Shown here: one piece after another, positions 1 through 13,832 of the stretch
Layout of the letters: each line of letters starts with the position of its first letter
How positions within the stretch are numbered: position 1 is the first letter of the stretch
Assembly (NCBI GenBank): GCA_963920765.1
Contig: OY987244.1
Span: 17,464,358 to 17,528,357, forward strand
Direction: 5' to 3'
Origin: Ulota crispa
Lineage: Eukaryota > Streptophyta > Bryopsida > Orthotrichales > Orthotrichaceae
DNA: 64,000 nucleotides
Notes under the pieces: model-generated
What the model was told of the DNA's origin: nothing
The model's input: only the letters and a program-made list of their open reading frames with translations
Database searches by the model: none
Position numbers and translations under genes: made by a program

Positions 1-2471
1 TGGGGGTTGCATAAGAATTCAACACCAATGATGCAAGACAATAAAATATCAATTACACTCTGTATATTAGGCACAGTTCTTTGAATGGCCTAACAGGGTG
101 GTCCCAATCTTTTTGTCCCCCCACTGTATAGTAATATGAGCCTAGAAACTGGCCCTAATTCCGTATTTTATCTTGTCCACAGCACTTTCAAGTTTCACGT
201 TGCGTGAGCTTACTGTATTTTGTTTCTACTTTGCGTCTATTGCTCGAAACCATGGCAATTTTCTTTCTCTTTCTCTTGGTTCTGGTACTATTTTTGTGTT
301 ATAAGTTTTGATTTTATATCGCTAAGAAGTGGCTACAAGGTGCGGTGGGAGCAGGATTTGTGCGCGGCACTGCAAATGGATCACTCCCTCATGCTCACGG
401 CGATGCAGATGGATAGCTTGGCAGCAACTCTTCTAGCACAATTTATGAACAAAAGATGCACTCTCTTTACCTCCTAGATGCGCTACATATTCTCAAACTA
501 CACGGTAAGAGCTCATTTTAGGTCTTGGTCTGTTTAAATTAAGGTCAACTTGCACTTGGCGTTTATAAATATTCTTGTTAAAAGATAGGAATGAGCACTG
601 TAGCAGGAACAGTGAATGCAAAAGTTGTGATAACCAAAAATGAGGGCTTTGGAATTAGACGAAGGTGTTAAACCTTGGCCGTTCACACATGAGCAAAAAA
701 GTGAGCCTTGATATTTGCCTTTAGAACCGTTGTTTCCTAGTTCATCTTTGGAGCTGGCACTACCAAAGAATGGTCTAAAGCTCCTAGTTATCCTTGAAAT
801 CTACGTTATCGGCAGAAGTCAATGCTACAAAATTCTTGCAAATTATCCCAAAAGATATGGAGTCTTATCCTCTAATCACCCTAAGAACACAACTCTTGCA
901 TTCTTGCCATACAGGCTTTGAAGTAGGCGCAAAGCAAATAATGAAGTTTAGTGGGAACACCTACGTAACAATGCACTTCTAAAACCAATACTTGGAACTT
1001 GATAAGTACAAGTGCAAATGGGCCTTTAAATAATTAAAGATTGTATTAGTTATTTAGTGTGTAGGTTTTGTTAATTTAAAAGATCCAATCTATACATTTA
1101 TTATTCATAGTTAGGAACCTTCTGATGAAGGCTATCCTTGTCTTGATTGATCAAGCGGATGTTGACAAATGTCTCCAAGATGCCAAAATGTCTCTAAGAT
1201 GCCAGATAGTTTGGGCAATTAATAAATTGGAGAATCCTTGGTCACTATTATGCATGAGGTACCTACCTTTGTGTATTGTTGTCTTTGACAATTTCTTTTG
1301 TTAGTTTTTTGTCAAAATGTTGGTGAAAGTGTGTGGGGAGTTGTGTGGTTTGGGGTTTGTAGAGGAGGAAGCTAGAATTATTGGTTTAGGGTTAGTTTGA
1401 ACTAGTCGGAGTTATTGTTTTCTGGAATGTGTATCTCTTTGAAGTTTGAGCGTGAGACTCAGATTGAAGGTTACAAGGTGCTTTGCGTATGATGTTTTTA
1501 TTTATATTTTGGTTAGAGAGTGGAGATGTGTACTATTGGAGGACAATTCACACTCTCACAATACTTACACTTTCTTGGTTAAATGAATATTTTCTAGAAG
1601 ATGGCCAAGAAATACGCAAGGGACTCTGGGTGGATCACTTAGTGCATTTTATAATTGACATGCGGCATAATATAGCAAAAGTTTTATTCATTTGAGATAA
1701 AAATTATAAAAAACTTACAAATAAAAGAGAGAATATTCGAAGTAATACATCTGATATAAATAATATAGGCACACTATAAATCTAAAGCATTAATTTTTTT
1801 ACAATAAATATATGAGCACAAGATTTGAACTTATTCTATGCATAAGACCATATTTTGTACATGTTTGTATAGGCAGCTGGGTATTTGAGGAGTCAAGTTG
1901 TATTATATAAGAAGTCAAAACAAAAATGACTTAACAAAAATAATATGAAGTAAATAAAATTCAAAATTCAAAGTCAACCAAATTGTCATAGCCTACATCA
2001 TAGGAAAAAAATAGGGTGTCAAAATAAAATATAAAGTTAAGCCCAAAAGAAGCGTCTAACATAAAAAAATAGGGAGTGAAATAAACATCAAAATTTTATG
2101 TAAACAAACAAACCCTAACTAAGGTCCAAAAAGAAAAAGTGATAAAGATTTAAAATCTAACACCAACTTGGGCATTAACCAAAATGTCTTAACAAAAAAA
2201 TAGGGTGTAAAAAAGAAAATTAATTTCTTTACAATCTTGAACTCCAACCATCAAATGTTCACATGCCTTTTTTGTACCTCTTACCCAAAACCTCTCTTCC
2301 AAAGCATTGACCTTATAAAAGTACCAGTGTATAATGATAAATGGTATATCCATATGGTGAATTTTAATACTTTTAGCTTTATTTTCTTAAATTTTGAGTT
2401 TTTCAATTAAGTTTTGTATTTTTATTTCCAAACAAATTGAAATGTTGCTCTTCAATAGGAGAAGAATGAGT
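1..2471. other. Intergenic, no recognisable gene
   Basis: AT-rich sequence with only short open frames, the longest 85 codons at 220-477. The translations look compositionally random and match no family I recognise. Around 715-982 two overlapping frames run for 60-70 codons without introns or motifs. This could be a decayed exon, but I cannot assign it. Confidence 0.5.
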
Positions 2472-3388
2472 TCACATAATGGTTGTACAGTACCCTCTAG
2501 AAAGTCTTGCAACCCCTCTATGAAGCCCTACATACATTTTCCTTTATTTCCATTGTAAAAGTAATTCTATCAAAACTATCCTATCAAATGTATTGCTTTA
2601 TAGAACCTTCACCAACATATGAAATTTTAATGTCTAAAAATAAAAAATCTATTTTTTGTGAATTATTTTATTTTATTTTCTTGGGTTCACATAAAAATTA
2701 ATTGAAAAATATATGTGATGGTTTTTTAAAGTTTGATTGCACAAATATATAGGAAATGTCATTGTTCACATTTTTTGTATTACAAAGATGCACAATATGT
2801 AGGTAGAATTTTCATCTATGTTGATATAATGTGTTTTCTAATTTTCTTTTGTACAAATTTGAGGTTATGGAAATCAAACTCATGTTATAGTAGGCTAAAA
2901 CTTGAACAAACATAGTCAAATAAGGTATCATTAGAAAGCTATAGTAAAGTAGAAGCCTACTATAACACAATTTTGACTTCCTTTGCTTTAAGATTTTATG
3001 AAAGAAAATTGGAAAACACATTATAGGTTTTATAGCCACATAGAGGAAAATTCTACCTAGTACATAGTGTGCATCTTTGTAATACAAAAAATGTGAACAA
3101 TGACATTTCCTATATATTTGTGCAATCAAACTTTAAAAAACCATCACATATATTTTTCAATTAATTTTTATGTGAACCCAAGAAAATAAAATAAAGTAAT
3201 TCACCAAAAATAGATTTTTTATTTTTAGACATTGAAATTTCATATGTTGGTGAAGGTTCTATAAAGCAATACATTTGATAGGATAGTTTTGATAAAATCA
3301 CTTTTACAATGGAAATAAAGGAAAATATATGCAGGGCTTCATAGAGGGATTGCAAGACTTTCTAGAGGGTACTATACATCTTGTGATG
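2472..3388. repeat. Long inverted repeat (near-palindrome), arms about 0.42 kb
   Basis: The left arm (about 2472-2900) and right arm (about 2950-3388) are reverse complements with scattered substitutions and small indels, separated by a spacer of about 50 bp. The outer ends share TACCCTCTAGAAAGTCTTGC, and the inner ends meet at CCTACTATAACA. Translating either arm gives the same peptide start (MIAQIYRKCHCSH), which is simply the repeat read twice. It is most likely a fold-back transposon or MITE-like element. No clear target duplication was found. Confidence 0.85.
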
Positions 3389-3897
3389 AAATAATTGTTT
3401 AATCCATAAGATTTATTGAAGTATTTTTATAGTGATTGTTTTGGTGTTTGATTATGTTCCTCCTATATTGACACAACACCAACAAGGCAAAAGACTTGAG
3501 GCTTGTTTGAGAGCCCATTCTTATTATGATACCAAGCTTAAACCTTATTTTCCTAGTGAATTTTGGATTTTTCTTTAATACAATCATTTATTGGGATTTG
3601 AAATTGGAAGGCAATAACCATGTCTCCGTATTTTGCAACTTTCAATGAGAGGTAAATTTGGTATACATTTGATATTTTGTACATGATGAAATTGTTGAAA
3701 GTTTATAGTAGTTTAAAAGCAATTTTTATATTTGGCATGAATTTTGTTCAAATTTTGATCACAAATTTACAATAATTCCAAACCCTCACAAAAATCACAA
3801 CTTTTTTGTGACTCATGAGCTTTTTAATCCTTTGGTCAACCAAACCAAGAAAATGTTGTCTATTTCTCAAATTACAACAAGGTTCAAATACACAATA
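3389..3897. other. Intergenic, nothing recognised
   Basis: AT-rich spacer between the palindrome and a MITE. No open frame with recognisable motifs. Confidence 0.5.
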
Positions 3898-4323
3898 GGG
3901 GTAGTCATAGCACTTCCATGCGTGCCCGTGGAGAATGAGAACGCAGCTTTGTTGAATCGCTAGTGGCTACTAGTGCTTCAGCTTTTCTTTGCTTTTGAAA
4001 CTTCTCAACGTCCCATTCTTCTCTTCTAGAGGTGAAAATGGAGTGGAGAATGAGTTAGCATGTGAACTTCTTACCATGGTCTACTCATTTTCCCCGCTCA
4101 TGAATTGCTTTTCACCTTAGCTTTTTATGCTCCTCCCATCATTGACCATGCTACCTTTCTTTAAGTAAACCATTCTCCCTTCTCCATTCTCATTCTCCAA
4201 AACACACAAATGGGGGTGTCACAGCATCTTCACAAAAAACGAGCTCCTATTGGCTCCTCTTTTCTCTCCACAACTTCTCAATCTCCATTCTCTTTTCATT
4301 CTCTAAGAAGCCATGACCACCCC
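3898..4323. mobile_element. MITE family B, copy 1 (TA target duplication)
   Basis: The ends are GGGGTAGTCAT and ATGACCACCCC, flanked on both sides by TA. The interior carries runs of TTCTCCATTCTCATTCTCC that recur in the copy at 14440-14853. About 0.43 kb long with no coding capacity. The TA duplication suits the Tc1/mariner (Stowaway-type) group, but the terminal sequence is not the usual Stowaway consensus. Confidence 0.8.
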
Positions 4324-5763
4324 TAATATGTTTTGTGAATTTCATAAACTTAAAAAAATGAATAGAATAAAACAAACATCTCTCATATGAGAGGCTTTGT
4401 CTCTGTAGCACGGGCTTGCATTCCAAATAAGGTACTTACTCAAACTTCTTCAAGTTAGCTTCTCTTGATGGAAAGCTTGCCCCTTGTAATTTAGAGCCAG
4501 TGAAAAAACTCATGTGATTGAAATAAGATTATGAAGGAAGGTAATGGTACCCATACAAAAAATCTGAAGGTAAAAGATGGCAACCACATTATTTAGGCTT
4601 TATAAGAACCTGTCCATCCCTGCTACACATCTACTCTTTGTGCTACTTTCCTTATGGAGGTGGGTGAGATTGGCACTTGTATGCTTATGGTCGCACTTGG
4701 TCCAAATTTTTTTAGCCAATTTGAAATAAGAAGTCATGTAAAGTTAAAATCTTCATTTAAAATGACAAATATCATTAATGTGGATGTAATGAGAATAAAT
4801 TGTTACATTCCTTATTTAATTAACATTGAATTTATCAAAATGTTATCGAAAATGTTATATTTGGATGTGAAATTTTTGTAAGGTTGGTCAAGTTCATCCA
4901 AGTAAGTAATGGCTTTGGCTATTCATAGGCAAAGTTTTTTTTGTTGTTTGTGTCAATAGATAATTTTGTTTTTTAACGTGCTTTTTCATAAGTCACAAAA
5001 GTACTTTATACTCTGTGTTTGTTACAACTTGGGACTTGTCTTTCTTCTTGAACTTGTAAAAAGGTCATTTGTGAAGTTTTCATATGTCATGTGACATTTT
5101 TATAAACATTTTATTTAAGTTGTTATTCAATAATTGATTCTTTATGCCACATTTAACCAATTCTAAACTATTCATGTGAGTCTAAACTTTGTGTGCAAAA
5201 CATAGGGAGATCATCCTAAATTGGAAGACACAAATCTCTTGATATTTTGTAGATATATCCCCTCCCCCCAATGTTCTAAATATATCTTCTAATTTTCACC
5301 ACATACCCTAATATTCTATACATGTCTCAGCAACACATATATTATTTAGGATTTTCATAACCCAAATTTCATTAAATGTAGCATTTATCCAGTCATCTAA
5401 TTTGATAGAAGAAGTGAACTCTTTCCTTATCCAGTGCTCTTACTTTTGTCATGAAAATTGTGTCATGAAAGTTGTATCACTCAATTAAGTTGCTTGATTA
5501 ACCATTTGACCCTATGATCTCCCCACATAATTTTTGTATAAACAAAGTTGTGGGTTCTTCAAACAAGGACTCTATATGTGGGGATAGAGCTCGCCACGTG
5601 GGACATGGCTCTCCAAATGGGGTTTTGGAAGTGGGTTTTGTGTGAATCCTATAATTGCACATCCTTGTACAGCTTGCAAAATTGTCATGTTATCTATACA
5701 TATGTTTGAACAACTTCTTCGTATCAAATTCCATTGACACTAGCCCATTTCCATTTAGGGAAC
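4324..5763. other. Intergenic, nothing recognised
   Basis: AT-rich. The longest open frame (4654-4881, 75 codons) has no recognisable features. Confidence 0.5.
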
Positions 5764-6140
5764 TGATATATGCACACCCGGGGACGGTTTGATGTATGTG
5801 CACAAGGGTAAATCTTAGATATTTATCATCAACAAATTGTATTTATAAAATTTGAATTTAGATTTAGATTTAGAGATCTTGATTTATTCAAGAACTTTAA
5901 AGGAGGTTAGAATTAAACAAAGCCTAGTGAAAAAGCTTAGCTAGGGGACAAATTATTACTTTTATTTATCCTTGTTTGTAAAAAAATTAAGCTTTTCCAC
6001 TTAGCGTTGTTAAATTGTAACCTCCTTTATGATTCATATCTAAATCAAGGTTTCTAAATCTAAATATGAATTAAAAAAAATTCAAATTCAACTTGTTGAT
6101 GGAAAACATCTATAATTTACCCCTCGATGTGCATATATCA
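5764..6140. mobile_element. Palindromic MITE family E, copy 1
   Basis: It begins TGATATATGCACA and ends TGTGCATATATCA, and the two halves are imperfect reverse complements through their length. The centre is an A/T-rich block with AAGCTT/AAGCTTTTCC. The same layout (terminal TGATATRTG, an internal TTGATGGTAGAAATCTAAAATT-like block, and a central poly-A/T loop) recurs at 6809-7202 and as a half copy near 58 kb. Confidence 0.75.
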
Positions 6141-6282
6141 AGGGAATGACTAGGGGGACACCCCCTAGTTGCTACGTGGACACCTCCTATAGCTAAACCT
6201 ACTAAATTTGAGATTATTTTTATGTTGAAATAAGAAACAAAATCAAAACAATATTTTAGCGCACATTTGCGTTTACAAGTGT

Positions 6283-6664
6283 TGCAAATATACAACAAAT
6301 ATGTCTCATTTGTGACATAGTCAAGAGTTAAACTTAAAAATGAAGGGAGCAACTAGTTTAACTCTTGACCATGTCACAAATGAGACATATAACGCATTTG
6401 TTAAATTGGAAAAAAACTTACATTTTGGGACTTTTGAAGGTTTCAGGAGGCCTCCTGAAATAGAGCTCATCGTTTTTTTTTGGGTACACATGTCCTCACT
6501 TGAGAGGAGGAATTTGTGAGGGAAAAAATCTTAGTGGCTCAAACTGAATCTGATACCTTTAAATATGGTTTAAGGTGACTTTTTGGGTTTAAGGTGGAGT
6601 ACAAAATGGTACCTCCATTTTTCCCAATTCAACAAATAACGCGTTATATTTGTTGTATGTTTGC
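6283..6664. repeat. Composite fold-back with a MITE inside
   Basis: Arms 6300-6334 and 6356-6390 form a 35-bp hairpin (core CTCATTTGTGACATAGTCAA) with a 21-base loop. Outside this, GCAAATATACAACAAATAT (6283-6301) pairs with its reverse complement at 6646-6664, on the far side of the family A MITE that sits between. This is best explained by a MITE inserted into a pre-existing palindrome. Confidence 0.6.
6391..6645. mobile_element. MITE family A, copy 1
   Basis: The ends are AACGCATTTGTTAAATTGG and CCAATTCAACAAATAACGCG. The interior carries the family hallmarks: a fully conserved TCTTAGTGGCTCAAACT-like segment, a GGAGGCCTCCTGAAA palindrome, and GTACAAAATGGTACCTCC near the right end. About 255 bp, non-coding. 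Confidence 0.85.
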
Positions 6665-6735
6665 CGAGAACATAGTACATTTGAGGAGGTGTATCACTTT
6701 AGAGCCTGGATGCTTTTAGAACCTCCTACCCTAGT
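6665..6735. mobile_element. Fragment of MITE family C
   Basis: GTACATTTGAGGAGGTG followed by AGAGCC and then AGAACCTCCTACC matches the internal and terminal pieces of the elements at 44071-44409 and 51374-51700, with the middle deleted. Confidence 0.45.
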
Positions 6736-6808
6736 CATTGGGCACATCTCATTCACTAATCATGCCCTCAAAAACTTGAGATACCCTCCACCATGTCCTC
6801 AAAGGGAA

Positions 6809-7202
6809 TTGATATGTGTACTACACCCTTTGAACTACTGTACCACACCTCAAGGTAAATTTTAAATTTCTACAATCAAAAAGTAAATTTGAGAATTTTG
6901 AATTTAGATTTGGACTCATAGACCAAAATTTAGTTTAGAACCACATAAAAAAAGTTGCAACTCAACAACACCCAATGAAAAAGCTTTTTTTTTTTTACAA
7001 ACAAAAGTAAAAATAACACTTTTCTCCCTAACTAAACTTTTTCATTAGATGTTGTTGAATTACAACTTTTTTTTATGGTTTTGAACTAAATCATGGTCTT
7101 TGAGTCCAAACCTGAATTTAAAAATCTCAAATTCAGCTTTTTGATGGTAGAAATCTAAAATTTACCCCGGGGTAGTTGAAAGGGTGTGGTACACATGTCA
7201 AT
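6809..7202. mobile_element. Palindromic MITE family E, copy 2
   Basis: It begins ATTGATATGTGTACTACACCC and ends with the complement, GGGTGTGGTACACATGTCAAT. Inner segments around 6840-6960 mirror those at 7060-7180 (for example TTGAATTTAGATTTGGACTC against GAGTCCAAACCTGAATTTAA). About 0.39 kb, non-coding. Confidence 0.8.
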
Positions 7203-7362
7203 GGCCGTCCTCAAATCATCCATACACCGATTATAACCCCCAATACCCTCCGCGATAATACCCGACGTGGTAATTTACCTCAACTAATATTGATACCGGG
7301 ACTCGTACCCGCTCCTACCCGTATATCATCGTCTCTGCTGTAGAGCTGGCGATTCTAGAACA

Positions 7363-7536
7363 ATGACGAAGCTGAAGAATTGGCTTCCGAAGATTCAGAG
7401 GTTGAAACGCGGGAGGGTGGGATCTCTGCCTCGTCGTTGTATGATTGCCAGTGCTCATGCCGGTGGTGTCCGTGTCCGTGTCGAAGCCGAATCGCATGAG
7501 CTGGTTGTGTGGAATAATACTGCAATCGAAACGTGA
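7363..7536 (+). CDS. Small open frame upstream of RabH1, uncertain
   Basis: A 57-codon frame starts MTKLKNWLPKIQRLKRGRV and is rich in basic residues at its N terminus. I do not recognise it. It runs into the first unit of the upstream tandem duplication and has no counterpart in the second unit. It may be an upstream ORF in the 5' leader of the Rab gene, or chance. The local rise in GC from about 7250 suggests the promoter/leader of the Rab gene begins here. Confidence 0.2.
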   Translation: MTKLKNWLPKIQRLKRGRVGSLPRRCMIASAHAGGVRVRVEAESHELVVWNNTAIET

Positions 7537-8005
7537 GGTGTTAGGCTCGTCAGTGGTGTAGAACGCGTGCTTGCTTGTTTCGACAGATCTTGGTGGCTTC
7601 AAACCCTAGGGGACTTGTTTCTTTGTTCAAAAAGGTGTACGAATTGTCTCCGGACGTCCCGGTTTTTTCTCTGCTGAGGAGTTTTTTCAAAACGGTGTAT
7701 TCGCAGACAGAATTGATAATTTTTTTTTTCTTTGCTTGTTTTGAACGATTCATTGGATCGAGGTGCCGGTGGTGTCCGTGTCGGAGCCGAAGCGCATGAG
7801 CTGGTTGTGCGGAATAATACTGCAATCGAACGTGAGGTCTTAGGCTCATTTAGTGGTGTAGAACGCCTGTGCCTGTTTTGGACAGATCTTGGTGGCTTCA
7901 AACCCTAGGCACTTGTTTCTTTGTTCAAAACGGTGTACTCGAAGAGAGAATTGATATTTTTCTTATCTTGTTTTGAACGATTCATTGGATCGAGGTTTGG
8001 CGAGG
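7462..8005 (+). promoter_or_regulatory. Tandemly duplicated RabH1 promoter/5' leader with telo-boxes
   Basis: About 300 bp (GGTGTCCGTGTC...GCGCATGAGCTGG...GATCTTGGTGGC) occurs twice in direct orientation: GCATGAGCTGG lies at 7494 and again exactly 300 bp later. The second unit has lost about 57 bp. Both copies contain AAACCCTAGG, a plant telo-box (AAACCCTA) known from promoters of housekeeping and translation genes, and the shared tail GAACGATTCATTGGATCGAGG. No clear TATA box is visible. It lies 200-740 bp upstream of the Rab start codon, so it is leader and/or core promoter. Confidence 0.6.
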
Positions 8006-8202
8006 TGAAGGTTTTCGTGGATGGGACTGAGTTGACTGGATTTGGAGGTTCTCGAAAGGAACCGTGCTCATCTAAGGAGAGACGTCTTTTGTGCGCGAGT
8101 TTATCGTACTTTTGGTTCAGATCTGGTGAAGATAGGCTAGAGAGAAGATTTTGTGTGAGATTGAGTGGGAGAACGTTGTGAGACGAGGAGATACGTATTC
8201 AA

Positions 8203-9949
<1,747 letters not shown>

Positions 9950-12900
9950 AGGACCTGACCCGTCGACATCCTCTGACAACCTCCACAGAGGCTTGGATAT
10001 TCACGTTTCAAGGGGTAATCCTGTATTATTCGTTACGGCACAAATTGTGAAAGGTTTTGCTCTGGAGACCTGTGGTCATTATCAAATTTGGGTACAATTA
10101 GACGACATTAGCGGCGCATAGAACGAGTTTTTAGACCGGGCTGTGGCTATTATCAGAGAGGATACATAACGCCGCTGCTGCTAGGGTAAGCTTACGTGTT
10201 GAATTAGTGTGACGTATCTCTTAGGGGATGAGTTAGGGTTAGTGCCATTACTTTGAGAGAGTGGTGTATTGAATGCTATGAGCCGTCGAGCTCACCGAGC
10301 TTTGTGCCTGAAAGAGGTGAATATGTGATGTTTTTTCCTGCTCTTTCGGAACTAGGATCCTGAAAGGCAGCCTACTCCAGCAGGGATTGCTGCATGCAGT
10401 GGATTCGATCTAAGTGAAGTGAAGTTGCCGGTGAGGATTTTTCGTTCTTCTATTGCAAGACCAGCATAGCCATACTCTGTATAGTACAGTAATGCAAGTA
10501 TTAGATCAAGTCTACTTGGAATCAGTTTTCATCGCCAGATTCAAGATAAGAGAGGCCAATGCTACGTCTGTTCCTGCAATTGAGTTACACTTGTGTGTGA
10601 TCAACTTTTTCACTTATCTGCTACTTTTTGATCTTTCAATAAAAGAAGGTATGCAGACAATGCTTTAACCCTCATGTACACACTGCACACGAAGCCACAA
10701 ATTGGCAGATGCAAAATTATGCATGAAGAAATAAGGTTTCTCATCCTTCTTTTTCCTTGAGTTCTTTGAATGTGTTTTGTACTGTTTAGTGGTGGAAAAT
10801 TTTTAAATTAAATTTTTACTGACTTTTATACAACAAAAAATGTTAAAATAACGCGATGCCATTTTAGTGTAATTTGAGAACATTTACTTTGCTCTGGATC
10901 TGAATCATAGCCGTAAAACGATTTTTTTATAACTTGAGTCCAACGATTGAAAAGAAGCTAGCTAGACCTAGTTTTTATTTCCATTTGAGAATTTCCATTT
11001 GAGAATTTGAAGATCTTCAACTTTTGAACTTTATATTGCAATTTGAATTTTGGGCCTATGACCGAAGAGTACTGATATTCTAATCACAGGAGATCATGGG
11101 ATTTTGGTTTACACCATAATATTCTACACTACAATGTGCACACATGGTGAAATCCTTAAGTTGAAACCTATTTTGTATTTGATAGAAGTTTTGTCTTATT
11201 CTTAAGAAATTCACAATAATCTCAGATTTTCACAATTGTTTTTGAAATTTTATAGACATGTGACATCATTTCTGAAAAATAAAATAAAATGACTCCTACT
11301 CATGCTTTATGATGATCTTGAGGGTTCTAAGGAAGCATGTTGAAATTTACTAGTCTTAGGATGCTTTTTATAAAGGTAGAAACCGTCCTTATTTGCAATT
11401 AGGAAAACTAAAAGTATACACAATGAAAGTCAGCTTTGAAAAATATCCATTACATGTAAACTATCTTGGAGGTGAACAGAGCCATTTTAATCCTTAAACG
11501 TCGGAGCAGTCTGTAGAAGTACAATAAAATGTATTTTTCTTGTATTTGGAACTCATCCACGCATTTTTTACATTTGAGATCAACAAAGAAGTTAGAATAT
11601 AGATCAGTGTTGTTTTAGTGAGGTAGTCAAGATCCCAAATAAAACTTTTTGTTGGTAGCCAATGCCAGTTATATAGTAGCGTACATACTATGTACTCTAG
11701 TTGATTGGTTGTTTAAGGGCAAGAAATAATAAATGCATACACAAATGCTTGCAAAATGAACTTGAACTACATATATATAATTACAAATATAAAATGTCTT
11801 TGCTCTAGTCCCAGCATAACCCAATATTCATTTTTAGGGACACTTCTCAGTTCACATTATGGCCAAAGTCCTAAGTCCACTATAATCTTTAAATCTAATT
11901 GGAGGAAAGTTTGAAATTTGTACCTATCTATCCATTGTGTGAAGTCTCAAATGGCTTAAAAATACTGATATGACAACACTTTCTGAAAGGTCGAGAAAAT
12001 GGAACTTTGGACTACATTTGGCTCGACCACTAAACATGGGACTTCATGCAAAGTTTGGGTCAGCCATTTTGCTTAGTTCTACTTTTAACCCAAGGCCCAC
12101 CAATATTTTTGCATCAAATATTCATGGTTTTCTTTAGAACTCTTTTTTACTCTTAGCTTCTAAAAAACAAGATTTTTTTTTGTTCCTTGGTTGTCAAAAT
12201 TAACACTTTGTAGACTAGAAAAAAGCCATATTTTGTTTTGAATTTTTTTAGAAGTAATCATAGTTACATGGTCCATCATGAAGGCAAAAACAACCTCATT
12301 AAATGCACTCATATATTAGATATCCAAAATTGCAAGAAGATTTTGAGACACTGTTTTAGGTCCCATGCTACCCTTCTTGCAAATTTCATGAGGCCATATC
12401 ACTATTAATTTTTGCAACTTTTAGAAACAATATTATAATGAGTGGGTACATGCCACACCATTGTAAAGCACTATAAAGGGGCAATTACGGTGACTAGTGA
12501 GGCATTGAAGGGTTAACAACCCAATGAAACTAGGATTTTGCGTTGAGATGGACTTGCAATGATGAGACGTAGTGTGAATTACTATTGCAGACGGAAAGGC
12601 ATACTTACCTTTGTAGGACGTGAAGTTTGGGCCTCCACCGCATAGCCGCTATCAATTTTCAAAAAGCATGGAGAGCTAGTACAAGCTTCCGTTCATGCCA
12701 TTGTGGAGGTCTTTCCCATTCACACTAAAGCTCATATAAGGACTCATATTTTCTTAATATAGTTGAAAGGTGTTGGAGAGAAGAAGTTGAAAGGTTTTGA
12801 CAACAAGGGACAAGAAGTTATTGTGAATGTGAGGGAAATGTTTCAAAAATTGTGGACGTGCTTTGTGACTCTCCAAAACACTTATTGCCAAGGCTTTTTT

Positions 12901-13832
12901 TATTTGGCTTTTTGGTGCCAGATTGCACCCAAAAAAAAATCTAGCTAAAAAACATTAAAAGAATGCCAAAAAACTTGGATGATTTCTCCACTAGTCTTCA
13001 ATTTTATTTAAAAAATTGGATGAAATCGCCAAATTGTGAATGAAAACCAAGTTTTAGACATATAGTATGTACTAATGTGATATTTTCTATCCAATATGTG
13101 GATGAATGTTGAAATTTGGAGCACCACTATAATATTTTAAATAGCCACCTTTACACTTCTTAAAAAATGAAAAAGAAAGCCCTGCTTATCGCGTTCTCTT
13201 TTCAAGGAGAGGGGTGCAGCTGCTCTTCGAGCAGCTCTAGCCTTGCTCGCCAGATGGCAAAGCTCCGGGCTTGGGCTTGCGAGGACTTGGAATCCCGGTC
13301 CACCGCCGGCTCGCCAAATGCGCAAAGAAGGCTGGGCTCCTCAAACGTCTCTTCTGAAACTGTAATTTTCAATGCGTTCAGGAAATTTGATGTGTTCTTA
13401 TTTTGGAAGCTCGTTTGCTGCTGCAGCACTACCCATTACCAGTGCATATTGCTTTTAACGATTCCGGATAGTGGTCCCACAATTTTCTATTTTCATTCTC
13501 GATTTGACAAGTCAGGCTGGACCTCCCACCCGGAGCAGCACCCTGCACAAAGAAAGTCACACAGGAAAATCCCTTTCCAGTCCTAGAAAGGCTGGAGAAG
13601 CTCTTAGATTCCATGAGGCGCAGCTTTGGGGGCTCCTGACATTCACATGCACGAACTTGTGGCGAAATGCTGCAAGGACCGACGGAGTCCATTGCCTTCG
13701 AAAATCCTAAACAGTAAACACGTCCTTTCACCTCCTCCACGAATGGCAACTGCCCGTATCTGATCCAGTAAAGCCAGCCTAATCCCGGAGCACTGACTAT
13801 GCAAGCAGCGAATTAATTATGAAGCAAGTACA
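9950..13832. other. Intergenic, including the RabH1 3' region and a diverged repeat
   Basis: A likely RabH1 3' UTR follows the stop, with an AATAAA-like signal near 10639 (CAATAAAAG). No gene is recognised. The stretch at about 11940-12600 resembles 48840-49100: both contain AACTTTGAGCCCAAG-like, CCACCA...AAATATTCATG and GACGTAGTGTGAA blocks in the same order. That points to an old dispersed repeat. A GC-richer patch at 13150-13830 precedes the SPH-like gene and may be its promoter and leader. Confidence 0.5.

Noticed and set aside
2507..3355. Pairs of similar small open frames on both strands
   Set aside because: They are the two arms of the long inverted repeat translated on opposite strands, not duplicated genes.
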